Source of the DNA: Acridotheres tristis
Taxonomy: Eukaryota; Chordata; Aves; Passeriformes; Sturnidae
Direction of reading: 5' to 3'
Assembly (NCBI GenBank): GCA_037013685.1
Contig: CM072919.1
Location: 33,481,820-33,545,819 of the forward strand
Length of the DNA: 64,000 nt
Within the stretch, counting starts at the first letter, position 1. The number at the start of each line of letters is the position of its first letter. Positions 1 to 12,621 of this stretch are shown here, piece after piece. The notes under the pieces are model-generated. The model saw only the letters and a program-made list of their open reading frames with translations. It ran no database searches and was not told the origin of the DNA. Both the position numbers and the translations under genes were made by a program.

Positions 1-2049
1 AAGCAGCAGCTACCATGCATACATTTCTCTGACAGAAAAAATATTGCTTCCAATCATAATGAAATCCTAATGTTTTTGGTCTTCTACACAATTGTTGCTT
101 TTGTACTTCATGAAAAAAATATTGTGCAGGAGAACTGGAAATTCACTGAACTTTCTTAAACCACTGAGTAAAGGATGAAAAGTAAAACTTGAATTTTACG
201 CATTCATCACTACTTTAATCAGACGATGCAGTAAATAAATTCAGCTTCTTTGTATGCACTTTTTACACCAATGCCCATCCAATATGAAAAAAAATATTCT
301 GACTAGTGAACCACCACTAGAGGTGGTTTTATCCTTGTTTTTATTTGTTTCTGCCATTTTTTATGGCAGGAATTACAGGGCTTTATCCAGCACACATTCG
401 CATAGCCTGAACAATTTGAAACATGGTTGCTCAACTTTACATCATCTTCCCAAAAAAGATGACAAGACAGTCCTGGAATACTTTTACAGGTAGCTACTGA
501 GGGCAGCATAAGCTTTCATAATTTTCTACTTGCATTATAAACACAGATACTCCATGGTTTCATTCTACAAGTGGAAGACTAACTGCTTAGTGGGAAAATA
601 CTACCAAATGATCAACAGTGAGCACCTATACTCTCATCTGTAGATATTCTTTAAGTTACTGAATTCCCTTTCTGAACATCCATTGATTGGCAAGGAGTTC
701 ACAGCGAATCAGTAAAAGCAAACACACACCCAACACATTGAAAAAACAGGTTCCAGTTCAGCTGAGCTGACACAGGAACACAAGAGCAGATACTACAACA
801 TGGCTTTGTGGAAAACTACCACCTAGCACCATGCACTCGGAAAACATAAAACTCATACTTAGGAACAGATTAAATCAGCATTTTTTTCTAGTAACAACTG
901 ATGGAATAGGTAAAACGCAGGGCAGAAAAAAAGACATTAAGAACAGACCTCTTTGATGTTTTCTATTTACCATCTTACCAAAAAAAGATTACTCAATCTG
1001 TTTTTTAGGACTGAGTAACAGTCTAAGACAAACAGGAACCCTTCTGCTCCATGATACAGCAGTGTAAAACATTGGCAGCCAAGGCTATGCCTGCTGTCCC
1101 CAACAGAATTAAAACTATGCACACAGGAACATGCCTCTGCAACCTCCAACACATTTCTGTACTGAACAAAATTAACACAAAGAACAAAAACCTTTTAGAA
1201 TTGACAGGAAAATAACTGAATTGACCTGAAATAACTAGACATTGGAAATGACATTTTCACTTTGTAAAGAACATGACCCAACTTGATTTATTTCTACTTT
1301 CCAAAAAACCCCCACTTCTTCCCATGAAAGTCTTTTTATTTTGTTCATAAATTTAGTAATGTAATTAATATCAAAGATTGCATTTGTTGTGTACGAAAAG
1401 GATAAAAATAATTCAGGAATGTCAGTGAAAGTGAGTGTTATTTGCACTTCAGCAAATCATCACAAGTTGTCCCATCTGCAATTGTAAGGTCATGCATGGC
1501 AGCTGTCTTAAATGAGAAACTCTGTAATAGCTCACTTCTACCTCTTCTCCATCTCAAGCAGAGAAGTTACATATTTAATGTATTAAACAGGAAATGATGA
1601 AATGACTTTTCAGAAACACATACAACCTAAAAAATAAGCAAAAGACTGGCAAAATAATTTGTATTGATGTCCAAACATATTCTCTTTAGTCCGCATTTTA
1701 TTTCTTTCACTTAGGTTTTATTTTGTTGTTGTTGTTTCTTTAAATTTTAGTGAAACTAAACTAAGGTAATAAATGCTGCTCATTGATTCAGAGCAGATTT
1801 CAAAGAAATGTGAGATCATACAACTTAGGAGGGGAAAAAATTATGCGTAACAATAAGGAAGTTAATTACACTTTGATTATTCATTCTTGGGGAAAAAAAA
1901 TCTCAAATTAAGAACAGTCACGCAAAATAGAGAAATCCGTCTCAAAAAAATCCTACCAGTAACCATCTCTAGAACATTTACTAATTTATAGCATTTTTAA
2001 CTTGCAAGGAGAAGTGCAGATGGGACATAATGAAAATGTTCTCCATTGA

Positions 2050-2222
2050 GAGGATGGTTGGTCACTGGAACAGGGATGTGGTTACGGCATCAAGCCTGCC
2101 AGAGATCATGGAATGTCTAGATGGCGCTCTTCGTTATATGGTTTACTTTTAGGTAGTTTTGAGAGGAGTTGGACTTAATGATCCTTATAGCTCCCTTCCA
2201 ACTTGAGATATTCTATGATTAA
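2050..2222 (+). repeat. CR1 LINE 3' end fragment
   Basis: The segment follows the bird CR1 3' end: a 'ggttggtcactggaacagg' start, then 'agttggacttaatgatcctt', then 'cccttccaacttgagatatt' followed by the terminal 'ctatgatt'. It is a diverged, 5'-truncated copy in sense orientation, not a gene. Confidence 0.85.
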
Positions 2223-3868
2223 CTCAGCTATTCCAGGCGCTAAAAATAAATATGCAATTAACTGTTCTTCCAGAGCTGCAGACCTCATACATTATCTCCA
2301 CCTAAATTTCTAGGCAGGGGTGAAGACATAGCCTAGATCTCTTCAAAGGGGTCCAAAAGTAGGTTTACAATACATGGGTGAGGGGTGAAGTAAAAAAAAA
2401 CAACAAAAACTTAAGTTTATTTAGGTCATGTGAACATTTCCACTGGAGAAACTATTCAAACAGTAAAGAGTTCAACACACCCACTAGGATTTCAAGGAAA
2501 GTATAAGGGTTACTTTGACTTTTGAAATGCATTATGGCTGTGTTTTTTCTTTTATTTAAGGAAAATAAAAGAAAAACCCCACCAAACAGTGAACTACAAA
2601 AAACTGTATTTATATCCACTTAAGTGCATTTGCTGCCTTAAAGTCTATTTTAAGATACATACTCATTCTGACACAGCTCTACTCCCATAAAGTAAAACAA
2701 GAAATTGTCTCATTTCTAGTTTGCCCAATGGGTATTCAGAGTTATGAATCCAACTAAAATGCTATTGCAAAATCTTACAATCCAGTCTGTTCCCTCTTCC
2801 CTGTGTTTTACAAGGGTAAAAGTCCCAAAGAACTACAGAGAGATCTACAAGTATAATACTGTAAGCTTCCTGTGACAGGCATCCTTTCTTCTGAATTTAA
2901 ACAGCACTTTCCACAGGAAGTCAACATAGACTCACAAACAGAACTCATAACTATTGTATACAAAAACCCAGATTATTTGAAAAATCTGATGTCCTCAAAA
3001 GGTTCCAGATTACCAGGTATGCAAATGAAAATTCTGTTCAAAAAGCCAGTAACGTAAGCATGCTTTTCACTTCAGATTTTTGCAGCTGCTATTGAGCACC
3101 AAATATGCCTCAAGATCATCAGAAATAAGGAGCAACATCTTTGCTCTAGTATTTGAATATTCTCTGTGGTGTCCATTCCAGCAGAGCCAGCTTTCAGGAA
3201 TAAATTTATTGACCAAATTCAACTCCAAATTTTCTTACAGTCTTACCACAATCTGCAGACTTTTTATTTCAGGGAACAAAATTAGGGTGCTCAGTGCATG
3301 AATATTCCTCTTCATTACCTTAAGCTACATGCTCAAGCCCACAGGTCCATTTCTTCTGGTTGCACGGAGCAGAACTTATTTAATGTTTTGTTGCACAGTG
3401 CAGTATTATGTCAAACAGACCTTTAAAACAACATTTCATCTCTTTCAAAGGGAATGGCCTTAGCAAGATGACTTTAAAATAAAATTCTCCCTCAAACTGC
3501 ATTACTATTAAAGACAAGCTCTTTTTACGATGCATACAAGAATGCAGAAGACAACCCTGTGACTGAAACAGGCTGTAGTTGAAAGACCTGATACTAAGGC
3601 GAGGATTAACTAGAGAACGAAAACAGCAACTGCTAGTACAAACTGTAATTTTAGCAAGACAATACAAAGGGGGGGGAGTTAAAAAAAAAAAGAGGGAAAA
3701 GGTCTCTCTTGCTAGTTATGCAACCAAAATATGCCCAGAGCTCATAATCTTCAGTTTCTTTCGGATTCTAAACAGCAGCATCAAATGATAGAGGATACAT
3801 CATGTGTTTGAAAAAAGGGAAATGCAAGGCAATGAAGTTATATTTAAAGATTTATAATAACATTGTTC

Positions 3869-3937
3869 ATAGAACCATAGAATGGATTAGAAGGAACCTT
3901 AAAGATCATCTGGTTCCAACTCCCTTGCCATGAGACA
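3869..3937 (-). repeat. Short CR1 LINE 3' end, antisense
   Basis: It begins with 'catagaaccatagaatgg', the reverse complement of the CR1 terminal octamer repeat, followed by 'aaccttaaagatcatctgg' and 'ccaactcccttgccatg'. About 70 bp of the very 3' end survives. Confidence 0.85.
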
Positions 3938-4679
3938 GAAAATTTATTTTTAAGTGCATGGGTTTTTTTCTGAACTTAAGTTTCATACTCTGACTTGGCA
4001 TGTCACTGAGGAGTTAAAGTATGATGCAGCAACCTCTATCTGGTACTTTAGCGATGGCTATTCAACATGCTTATCATTTAACAGACCAAATCCCACCTGT
4101 AAACAAAGTGCCGCGTTTTCAGCAGGAAGGCTGTTGTTTTACCCACTGTCTAACTCCATATTTGGCCATGGTCGTGAATCTAACCAAACATACTTCAGTT
4201 TCAGTTTGATCTAAGAGCTTCATTTCCTCCTCTGTCCAGGACGGGTTTAATGTACTATTAGTAGAAGTAGTAGCAACACAGACTTATCATTTCAGGCACA
4301 AGCACAGGATGCAACACACACTGCTTTATCACGATACCAGCAAATCCTCCCGTGTTCTTATTTCTAAGCATATGCAACCACGTCGGTATTTCAGGCACTT
4401 CTGTCAATGCACGGCAGCTCTGAAAGCTTTCTGGCGTTCATTAACACCCCGAAACACTATTTCGTACACCACTGATACTTCTGTATTTTATTTCTCCTTT
4501 CGCTCGGGAGAGGTGGGGGTGGTGTGGGGTGTGGGGAGGTGCGGAGGCACGCTCTGGTGAGAATGCTCCGATCAGGAACACGCCATGAACAGCGGGTCTG
4601 CTTCCTACTTCCCATCAGAAGCAGGATGACTTTGGAACTACAGACGCCTGTAAGGCTCCTCTAGTGGTGCCACACACGG

Positions 4680-5470
4680 CGAGTGTACACCTGGTGTACA
4701 AGCGGCCCCGGCTGCCCGGTGTCAGTGAGACCCCGACCGGGCAGTGAGAAGCGCAACAGCGCCGAGAAAGCGAGGGAGCTCCTCTCACGCTATCGTTCAA
4801 GACACCTATTCCTAATTAACCTGAGACAATTTTCAAGCCGCGGACCACGGGGGCAGCAAGACTACGAAGCCTCCCGTTTTCCCCTGGCAAGCAGCTCCCG
4901 CTGGACGCGACTCCGCCGGAAGGCCCCGCGGCCCCGTCCCGGACTCCGCCGGCCGCCCGGGTACTCACCGCTGGGAAAGGGCTCCATCTTCCTCGCGGAG
5001 TGCGCTCTCAGCGGAGGCGCTGCCACAGCTCTTCACTACTCCTCCTTCTTCTGCCGCCGCATGCTCCCAGGACGGGCTCAGTCCGTGCCCACGGCCAGCA
5101 CCGCCCCGCCGGGGCCGCAGCGGTATCAACCCGCGGCTCCCTCCCTGCTCGGCAGCTTTTCCAGTGGAGGCAGCTCCTGCCAACCACCACCGCCCGCTGC
5201 CTCAGCTCCCGCTTCCTCCTCGCCCCGGCTGGGCCCCGCGGCACCGCCTCCCCCGCATGGGCCCGCCTCACGGCGGGGATGCCGGGGCGGGCTCCGGCCC
5301 CCGAGGGAGCGAGTGGCGGAATGTGCCGTCCCGTGGGCCGCCGCCCGGAGCGGAGTGGCCCGGCCGCGGCGGCTCCCGGGCCCGCTGCGCGGCGGCCGCG
5401 CAGGCCGTGGCGGTGCCGCCGGGCCGACTTTGCCTGCGTCTCCCTGCCGTGCGCCTTCCGCCGCAATTTA
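4680..5470. promoter_or_regulatory. CpG island, probable bidirectional promoter
   Basis: GC content and CpG density rise sharply within AT-rich flanks. GC boxes are visible at about 5101-5110 (CCGCCCCGCC) and 5284-5291 (GGGGCGGG), and there is no evident TATA box. The candidate first exon of a minus-strand gene lies inside it, and an unspliced + strand ORF with a poly(A) signal starts about 160 bp beyond its right edge. Housekeeping-type CpG promoters often fire in both directions. Use of this one in both directions is inferred. Confidence 0.75.
4969..4987 (-). CDS. Candidate first coding exon of unidentified minus-strand gene
   Basis: On the minus strand an ATG at 4987 has a good Kozak context (A at -3, G at +4). 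It reads MEPFPS plus the first base of a glycine or other G-starting codon, and then meets a consensus splice donor, GTGAGTA, whose first base is 4968. The exon therefore ends in phase 1 and contributes only 19 coding bases; the 5' UTR would extend rightward into the CpG island. The layout (CpG island, short first coding exon, strong donor) is typical of a vertebrate gene start. The peptide is too short to name the gene and no second exon was recognised in the 4.9 kb to the left. The ATG could instead lie in a non-coding first exon. The gene is head-to-head with SHB about 29 kb away. In human, the 5' flank of SHB is followed by ALDH1B1 and IGFBPL1; neither matches this start as far as I can recall. 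Confidence 0.4.
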
Positions 5471-5628
5471 ATCTCACTTTTTATTTAAACAAATAATTCC
5501 CTTATCATCGGGTGTTCTGCAAGACGCAAGAATTAAAAGACACAACCGACTGCCTGAAATGTGATCAAATGATGCTACAAAGAAAGACTGGATAGTGTTC
5601 CAGGAACCAAATACAAGAGATCAAAACA

Positions 5629-5964
5629 ATGAATTATACAAACCAGACCCGGTATTTGAAAGAGAACCAGGCATTCATGGTGGATGTCACCATGAAATAT
5701 GCAAGTATTGAAACGCCATTAGAAGTGGCTACTGTGGGAAAAGTAGATAAGTACAAACATCTTCAAGAACAAATTCAAGAACTAAAAGATGCTACAAATA
5801 TTGTATTTATGGGTTTTCCACTTGGCATACGTGGGAAGTGCCATTGTGGCAACTGTGAGCTTTCAAAGGCCCTGGGTCTCTCCAGCTTGAGGAGAGAGGA
5901 CTGCCCATGCTTTGATTTTCAGGGCACCTTTTACTTCTGTGGACATTGTGTACATGTTTGCTAA
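5629..5964 (+). CDS. Hypothetical 111-aa ORF with cysteine-rich C-terminus
   Basis: This unspliced frame lies about 160 bp right of the CpG island and reads away from the minus-strand candidate exon. It starts MNYTNQTRYLKENQ. A charged, potentially helical stretch follows at about residues 45-64 (VDKYKHLQEQIQELKDATN region). The last 43 residues hold eight cysteines, spaced CxCxxC, CxC and CxxCxxxC, ending in FCGHCVHVC, which looks like a possible metal-binding end. The first upstream in-frame stop (TAG, 5593-5595) is near, so no N-terminal extension is possible without splicing. The TAA stop overlaps an AATAAA signal at 5963-5968. I do not recognise the family. It has no signal peptide or membrane segment. 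It could be a short lineage-specific gene, the last exon of a spliced transcript, a decayed retrocopy, or a chance frame in a promoter-divergent lncRNA. Confidence 0.25.
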   Translation: MNYTNQTRYLKENQAFMVDVTMKYASIETPLEVATVGKVDKYKHLQEQIQELKDATNIVFMGFPLGIRGKCHCGNCELSKALGLSSLRREDCPCFDFQGTFYFCGHCVHVC

Positions 5965-5968
5965 TAAA
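5963..5968 (+). terminator. AATAAA poly(A) signal overlapping the ORF stop
   Basis: A canonical AATAAA hexamer overlaps the TAA stop of the 111-aa ORF. The transcript would then have almost no 3' UTR, which is unusual for a vertebrate mRNA. The sequence after it is T-rich with 'tgtgttt' about 65 bp downstream. Confidence 0.4.
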
Positions 5969-7543
5969 GTACGTAGTATTGTATCATCTTAATCTATGTA
6001 ATATTTAATATCTACATAACATCTTGTACTCCTGTGTTTACTGTAATATGTATTAATACTTATAATGAAGTATTGATAGGTGACAGTAACTCCTGTTGCC
6101 AACCCCTGTTCCCCTAGAGGAGCTGGGACACGGGAGACAAAAGATTGTGATTATGGTTGAACATCAACAAAGAGAGATAAGATTGAACACCATGAACCTA
6201 AAGCCACTGCAATCCTCTTGGCATTAGGGAGTGATTGTATGTAGAGATGACAAAGGAATCATGGTGTGTGATATGTCACATACCATCAATTTGGGACAAA
6301 ATTTTCCTGATGTTGATCAAGGTGGAAAAGGAACATATATAAATTATATGTGTTCAGTACCTAGCGTCATTATTGACTTGCCTGCTCCTTGACAGCTGCG
6401 CTTCTGCTATGATCTGTTTGACTGGCTAACTTTTTTTCTTAACTGAGGAGATTTTTAAACACTGATTTTTTGGGAAAAGAGAAAATGGAAATTGATCACT
6501 TCCAAACAATACAAATTTAATGCCCCATGTTTATTTTTAAAATAGAAAAATCTGAAGTTAATTGTTCTTTGAGTAAAGAAAGGGACAAGGGCCAGAAGTC
6601 CACAAGATCCCAGGCACTGTTGCAGTCCTGTAACTTTTCTCTGTGTTTCATGAACCTAGAAGTGCACTTTTTCATACATGATCATGTTTCACAGAGTTCG
6701 TTATGGGGACAACCTTGTAGCACAATCTAAGTCAAAGTCATATTTCACACAAAGTCCTTGGAGTTTAACACTGGCCCTAATGTTGGCACAGAGGTAAGGG
6801 AGTTTTAATAGCCATTTACATATTCTCAGGCACCCCTTAACATATCACAACAACCCATCCTCAAAAGAAAAACTTCTTTAAATTATTAAACCATCAAATC
6901 ATTTCTTTTAATAGGATGACAGGTCTCTAGAGCTTTCTTTTCAAAGCACTAACCCTGTCTGGCCTATATTTAAATATATTGAAGAAGCAATACCTATGTA
7001 GCTGACTTTGCTGGGATTCTACACAGTGTCGTGCAGAGACGGCAGAGAGGCCTGCATGGTGTTTTTTGAGCATCTCATCACTTGCTTTCACTATTCTTCA
7101 TTTCTGCCAATCAAAAATCCTTAAGCAGTATAATACATCTTTGGGAAGCTAAAAAGCTAAAATAAGATCATGCTCCATTACATGTGCAGAGATTTCCATA
7201 TCCACATTTTCCTATTAACATAAAGTTTTAAGATAATACAATGGGAATTAGACATACAAAGTCAGGTTTAGAGCTTGTTATACAGTAGCACTGTACTTTA
7301 GCAGAAGAATAAGTGTTTCGTTGTAGTTTTGTATAACATCATTTAGAAAAATAATTGAATGGATTTGAAGATCCATCTTCACTCATGTTGGTAAAAAGCT
7401 AGAATTGCTACAATATGATTTTTAAAAGTACCTAAAATTTATAAAATATATACAGCTTTTAGTTATAACTTGTGAATGATTTGTAGAAGTGAAGAATTTT
7501 AAATTGTTTCTTTTTTCAAATTTTAAGTCAACTATTACAACAA

Positions 7544-7567
7544 TCTCTCTCTTTTTTTTTTTTTTTT
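7544..7567. repeat. CT-repeat followed by 16-nt poly-T
   Basis: A short (TC)4 run leads straight into sixteen thymines. It could be the oligo(A) tail of an antisense retroelement, but no element body is recognisable beside it. Confidence 0.7.
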
Positions 7568-10500
7568 AAGATGCAGGATAAAACATTTCTGTGATTGCTT
7601 AAAGCCCTAAATATTTCCTTAGAGCATCTGCAACAACCTGTATTGTACCTTAGTTTGCTGGCATCCATTCAGCAATATCTTAATTGAGACCTTTTCATGG
7701 GTTAAAATATGTTTGCTAGCAACACTGCACCTTTTTTAATTTTGAAGACAAGCCATCTCTAAAGAATGCTTTAGATCTTCCAGCTTTTAAACACCTGGAA
7801 ACATGACTCAGACTGTATTTTTCCGGTTTATTTTTCTCATGAAAGGCACAGAGATTTTATGAACAGTACAAGTGTCAGTAGACACTCGGATGCTTTTGAC
7901 CCAATGGAAAGTCTTCAATTGTTTTCAACCAGATCTGCACATAAGAAGCAACTACACACCGTAAAGCTTTTTATCTGAGAAGTTGCCAGGCCTCAGGGGC
8001 TGGAAGGCGAGAGTTCATCAGTCTTGCTAAAACATGTCAGAAGTAGCTGAGACTCAGGTGTGGAAGTGGTGAATCATTTGGCTGACAACCTTAAAATAAG
8101 ATGAAAAAATTGTCCCAACAAATACTCGTGCCTAAAGCTTGAGCTGAGCGTTAAGGAATAGGGAAGTTATTTTTATTCATTGACTGAAGTGGTTAATACT
8201 ACTGATTAGTGTGTTAACTTCTTCCTGAATGTGAAGTTTTGTATTTAAAGCCAAAATTCTTTCTTTGGTGTGCGCACGACTCTGAACAAATCTGACAACC
8301 TCATGCCCTACCAGCAGGAATTACAGCCACTTGTAACCACTTTTTGCACAGAGCACTGTCCCAAGCAATCCATAGCACCGTGTTTGCAAAATAAATATCT
8401 TTATCTATGTGTCTATCTATTTCTACAGGTGTAAACGGTTAAATAATAAAAGTAAATAATTTTGTGGACAGTGGAGTTAAATGAGGCATGGTTGTTTTCA
8501 CATATCTTAACTCATTGCAGATTCTTGCTAGGAGAAGGAACTGCTTCCACAGTAGCGTCATTGTTATTTGCTTTGTGGTGTCTTACAACCTACCTTTCAG
8601 CAATACTTCCTAGATATATGTTCCTCTTTGTAATAGAGTGTGGTTAAGTTCACACTGTTACCATGCCTCTCGCCATGTCTCTTTCAGAAACATTAAGATC
8701 ACTGTGTATTTTTTTAGAATCCAGAAAGCTCTTATACTCTCTGGCCTAGAACAAGGATTTGACATAGTGTCCAACCCCACTTGCAGTTCCATTCTCAATA
8801 GTCATGTAGAAATAAACACCTGTGGCACATGAGCCTCTGGGTAGATCACGGTGCTACATTACAGATAAATAAGCTATTGTAAGGAAGTGTCATAACAGGG
8901 TTAGAACACTGGAACATTTTATTGTGGTATAGTCACTTCACCATAAATGCTTTTCTTGCTTTGCTGATTTTGTTGAATTCATAAAAATAAATAAGCTACG
9001 GTAAGAACTTTCAGATGCTAAAATTAATCCAATGTATTTTTCTCTTTCTCTTGGAATATTGCTCAATTCTTGGAATATCTCAATTCTAAAGACTTACATC
9101 TAGTGTTTCATTTCTTTAAAAAAAACATGCACTAGCTAGAAACTATCATGTACTATAAATATATCCACCAGGTAGCACAGAGATAATTTGCCAGTGTTTG
9201 TGACTGGAATGCTATGGTGCATGATTCAAAAGTTGCTTTTTCCAGAGGAGAAATTAGGGTACAGTTAAGTGTGATGATTTAGGCAGATCTAACAGCTTGC
9301 TACTTTCCAAAGTGGCAATGTCCTTTTCCCTGCTCAGTTCTTGCCTCGTGTTTTACTGCTTATCTTATACCAACTCTAATGCTTGTTATATTCCTCTACA
9401 GGCTAATTTCAACTCTTCAGCTTCCTAATCTGGCAGAAAACTAGTTCACCAAAATAGTGGATAATTTAATTTTGGGTTACAGAGTTCTATCAGAATCTGC
9501 AAAGTATCTGGATAACAATAGCAACATGAGAGTTCATAAAGATGCACCTAAGCAACCTCAGCTCAGAATTCTCTACTTCCAGTAATAAACTCTCTATGCC
9601 ATTCTGCCCCTATTCTTCAGCTGATCCATAGATATGTATCTCTGTGTCCAGTGATTCCATTATCAGCTCAGCTCAGGAAGCAGTCACTTCCTCTTATCCT
9701 CCATAAATTGAAGCTATATAGCATTGAAAATAACCATTCTTAAATACTAAGAAAAAAAGGTAGTAAATTGATTCACTAAGACAGAAGTTTTATAAAGTAG
9801 GAAGTCTGCCCAGAATAAATCCACAGTGGGCATTTTAAAAGCACTTAGTATTGACAAGACTTATCTCTTTTTGACTTCAACACTAACTGATATCAACAGT
9901 AGTAAAGCAGCAATGGTCATGGATTTTGAGAACTTCAATTACTGTACTTAATGAATAAGATATAAACAGGTTGCTTAATAAATAAGAAACAAGCATAAGT
10001 ATCCCAATTTTTTGTCACCAGAATAACACTGGAATTAAAGAAGTCATCCGTGCTCACCTCATCTCCAAAGTACCCCATCAGCAACTGAATAGTATTACTT
10101 TCTCCTTTTCAAACTGGAGAGCTGCTGAAGAGCTGTGATCTGAAATTATCAGCTACTTATCAGATGCAGTAAACAGCTAGCACTATTTATTTAGTGTATT
10201 TTTAATAATGTATTTGTTAATCTTTGTCTAGTACTACAAAGTTAAGTGATGTGAATAGGGCAAGTATTGAATATGAGAAACATGAGACTGATGAACCTTC
10301 CAAAGTAACTTTGCTCCTGATATGCTGAGTTCTGTGAACATGCCTACCATAAGGTACTAAGCTGGTTGATGTGTTCTTGATCTTCCATAAAGCAGAAGTA
10401 AGCACAAGGTGTAGTGGAATGGTCAGTGTAACACATCCATATTACTATACATACTTCTCTGAAGTGTTCAGTGTTGACACCCCTAGTTTGATTCTATTTG

Positions 10501-12594
10501 CACAGGGCAATGAGGGCAAAACCCCTTGCACCCATTAAAAAGATTATAAAAGAAAATTGTGCAGAAACAGCATGACATACTTCTGTAGCAAAATAATGTA
10601 CTTTAATGATGCTCTCTCATAGTCTTAAATTATTTAGTAAACTGTAGAGCTTTTACTTGCAACAAAAATGTAGCCCTCAGTCAGATAGCATATATTAAAG
10701 GATGGAGAACATACCGTACACTAAACAAGGTGCACATGCCACTGGCATCTGTTAAGCCACTGTACTCTAACTTTCAGCATCTCAAGATAACAAGAAAGCA
10801 TAAAGTCTGGCCAATGTGTTTGAGCTCTAATTCAAACATATATTCAGAAACTAGCGTTCTTTCCACTTGCTTGTGGTGAATTTTTCAGTGATGTATTTAT
10901 TTCACTGTAAGTCTATCCTCATGTTGGTAGTGCTCCTTTTAAAACAAATCTTTGAGAAAGGCAGGTAACAAATGGCTTGATAACACTGTGTTGAAGAGAC
11001 ATATCCTAGCTTCTGATCAAATATTGTAATTACATTGTAAGTTTCTAAATAAAAATTGAAAACAATTGTGGGTATTAATACAATCCTTTTATTTTCTTTC
11101 TTTTAAGGAATAATGCTTAAATGGCAATGCTTTAATGCAAAATGCTAATGCTTAAATCTTAATGCTTTTTAGCTCCTTTTTATTCCTGTTATCCATTCTA
11201 AGCAGTAGGTTGAACTTAATGGGGCTTTTGTGCTGCTGCTTGATGCTTGTTACGTGCTATTGTGAGAAACTAGTTATAGAATTGTTACTGATATAAAAAT
11301 CATAGTTTACATCTGTCCTTTGAAAAGTCTCTGTTCATACAGTTTGTCCACAATCACATTAAGAAATACTGACTTTGTATGAGTCTTATTAGAATAGCAG
11401 TATATTTACAAGTTTTTTGCAAAGAAATTAAATGCAGTCTGAGTCACAAAATGATGGCGTGAATACTCATAGGTAAGAAATATGATCACACACGCAGGTA
11501 TGTGAAATTTGCAGCTGATGGCAGATGGGAAAGAGAGTTCTGAGTGGTGTACAAAAACATTAATTTAAAATCCACTGGCCATTTGGTCAGGCTAACTTTG
11601 ACAATCCAAATAGCTGAAAAGCAGCACCATTTACTGGACAGGTACCACTATCATATAGCAAAACTTGGTATGAATTAGAAATTCATAATCCTTCCACTTC
11701 TGGCTCCAAATTCTGGGAATAAATACCAGTAATGAAAGCACCATTAATGTACAAAACTGTTTCTGGGCATAAGACATAGTACTGATTAATGACATTTTAT
11801 CTGGAATAACTTTCAAGTATTGACAAGCCCTTGAACTAATAAAAAGCAAGCAATTTTGTAGTTCAGCTTTCCTGAGGGGATTTATCTGAAGTTCTCATGC
11901 TCCTAAAAAGTGGCTGGTGCTCCCTTTATTTTCTTGATACCTTTCACTGTATTAGTTCTTTCAAGACTGAATCATACAATAAAACAAGATATTTTCGCTG
12001 AGGAAAAAAAAAGCCACAAGGAAGAAATAGAGCATAGCTTATTTAAGAATCAAATAATATTAAATGGCAGACTAAGGACTCAGAATTAGCTAGTCCTGTC
12101 TGCTTTTATTTCTTTATGCCATACTTTAAATAAATCCAATTTTGAAAATTTTTTAGATAGATTCCAGTTCTAAAGACTGTTTGTATATACAGTGTTAATG
12201 GGTCACACTGCTGATATGTGTGGGTAGACAGACATAGCTGTGCTGGTCTTGAGTAGTTTTACAATTAATTACAAAAGCTAATGATTTAACTTCATTATTT
12301 CCAGGCTGATGACTAGCTTTCCCATGGACTGGTATGAGAGAGTGAAAAAATTGCTATCTTTCCTGAAAATGAAACCATGGAAATAAAACATAATACCTGC
12401 GCATTGTCAGTTCTCACTCAGATGCTTTCTGTGCAAATGTAGAATCATCACCACTATGATGCAATAGCATGTCTCCAATATAGTTGCCAGCCAGGGAGAG
12501 GAGAAGCATAGCTCTGTGTTTCACAGAAGTTTTAATTGTCATGATTTAGTGAACTGGGATGCTCCATTGCACCAGTATATTTCCAACTCAGAAG

Positions 12595-12621
12595 AAGGCA
12601 AGGCAAGGCAAGGCAAGGCAA
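12595..12621. repeat. (AAGGC)5 pentanucleotide microsatellite
   Basis: Five perfect AAGGC units followed by AA. It is a simple tandem array and is probably length-polymorphic. Confidence 0.95.

Larger units (their letters stand above)
1..4967 (-). other. Probable first intron of an unidentified minus-strand gene
   Basis: If the donor at 4963-4968 is real, this stretch is the start of intron 1 of a minus-strand gene, ending beyond the window. It is AT-rich and no open frame in it resembles a known protein on either strand. The only recognised contents are two CR1 fragments near 2050-2222 and 3869-3937. No second exon could be picked out by eye. Confidence 0.35.

Noticed and set aside
4683..5471. 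262-codon + strand frame across the first CpG island
   Set aside because: Low-complexity Pro/Ala/Arg/Ser composition from CpG-rich sequence; overlapping frames of similar length exist on both strands.
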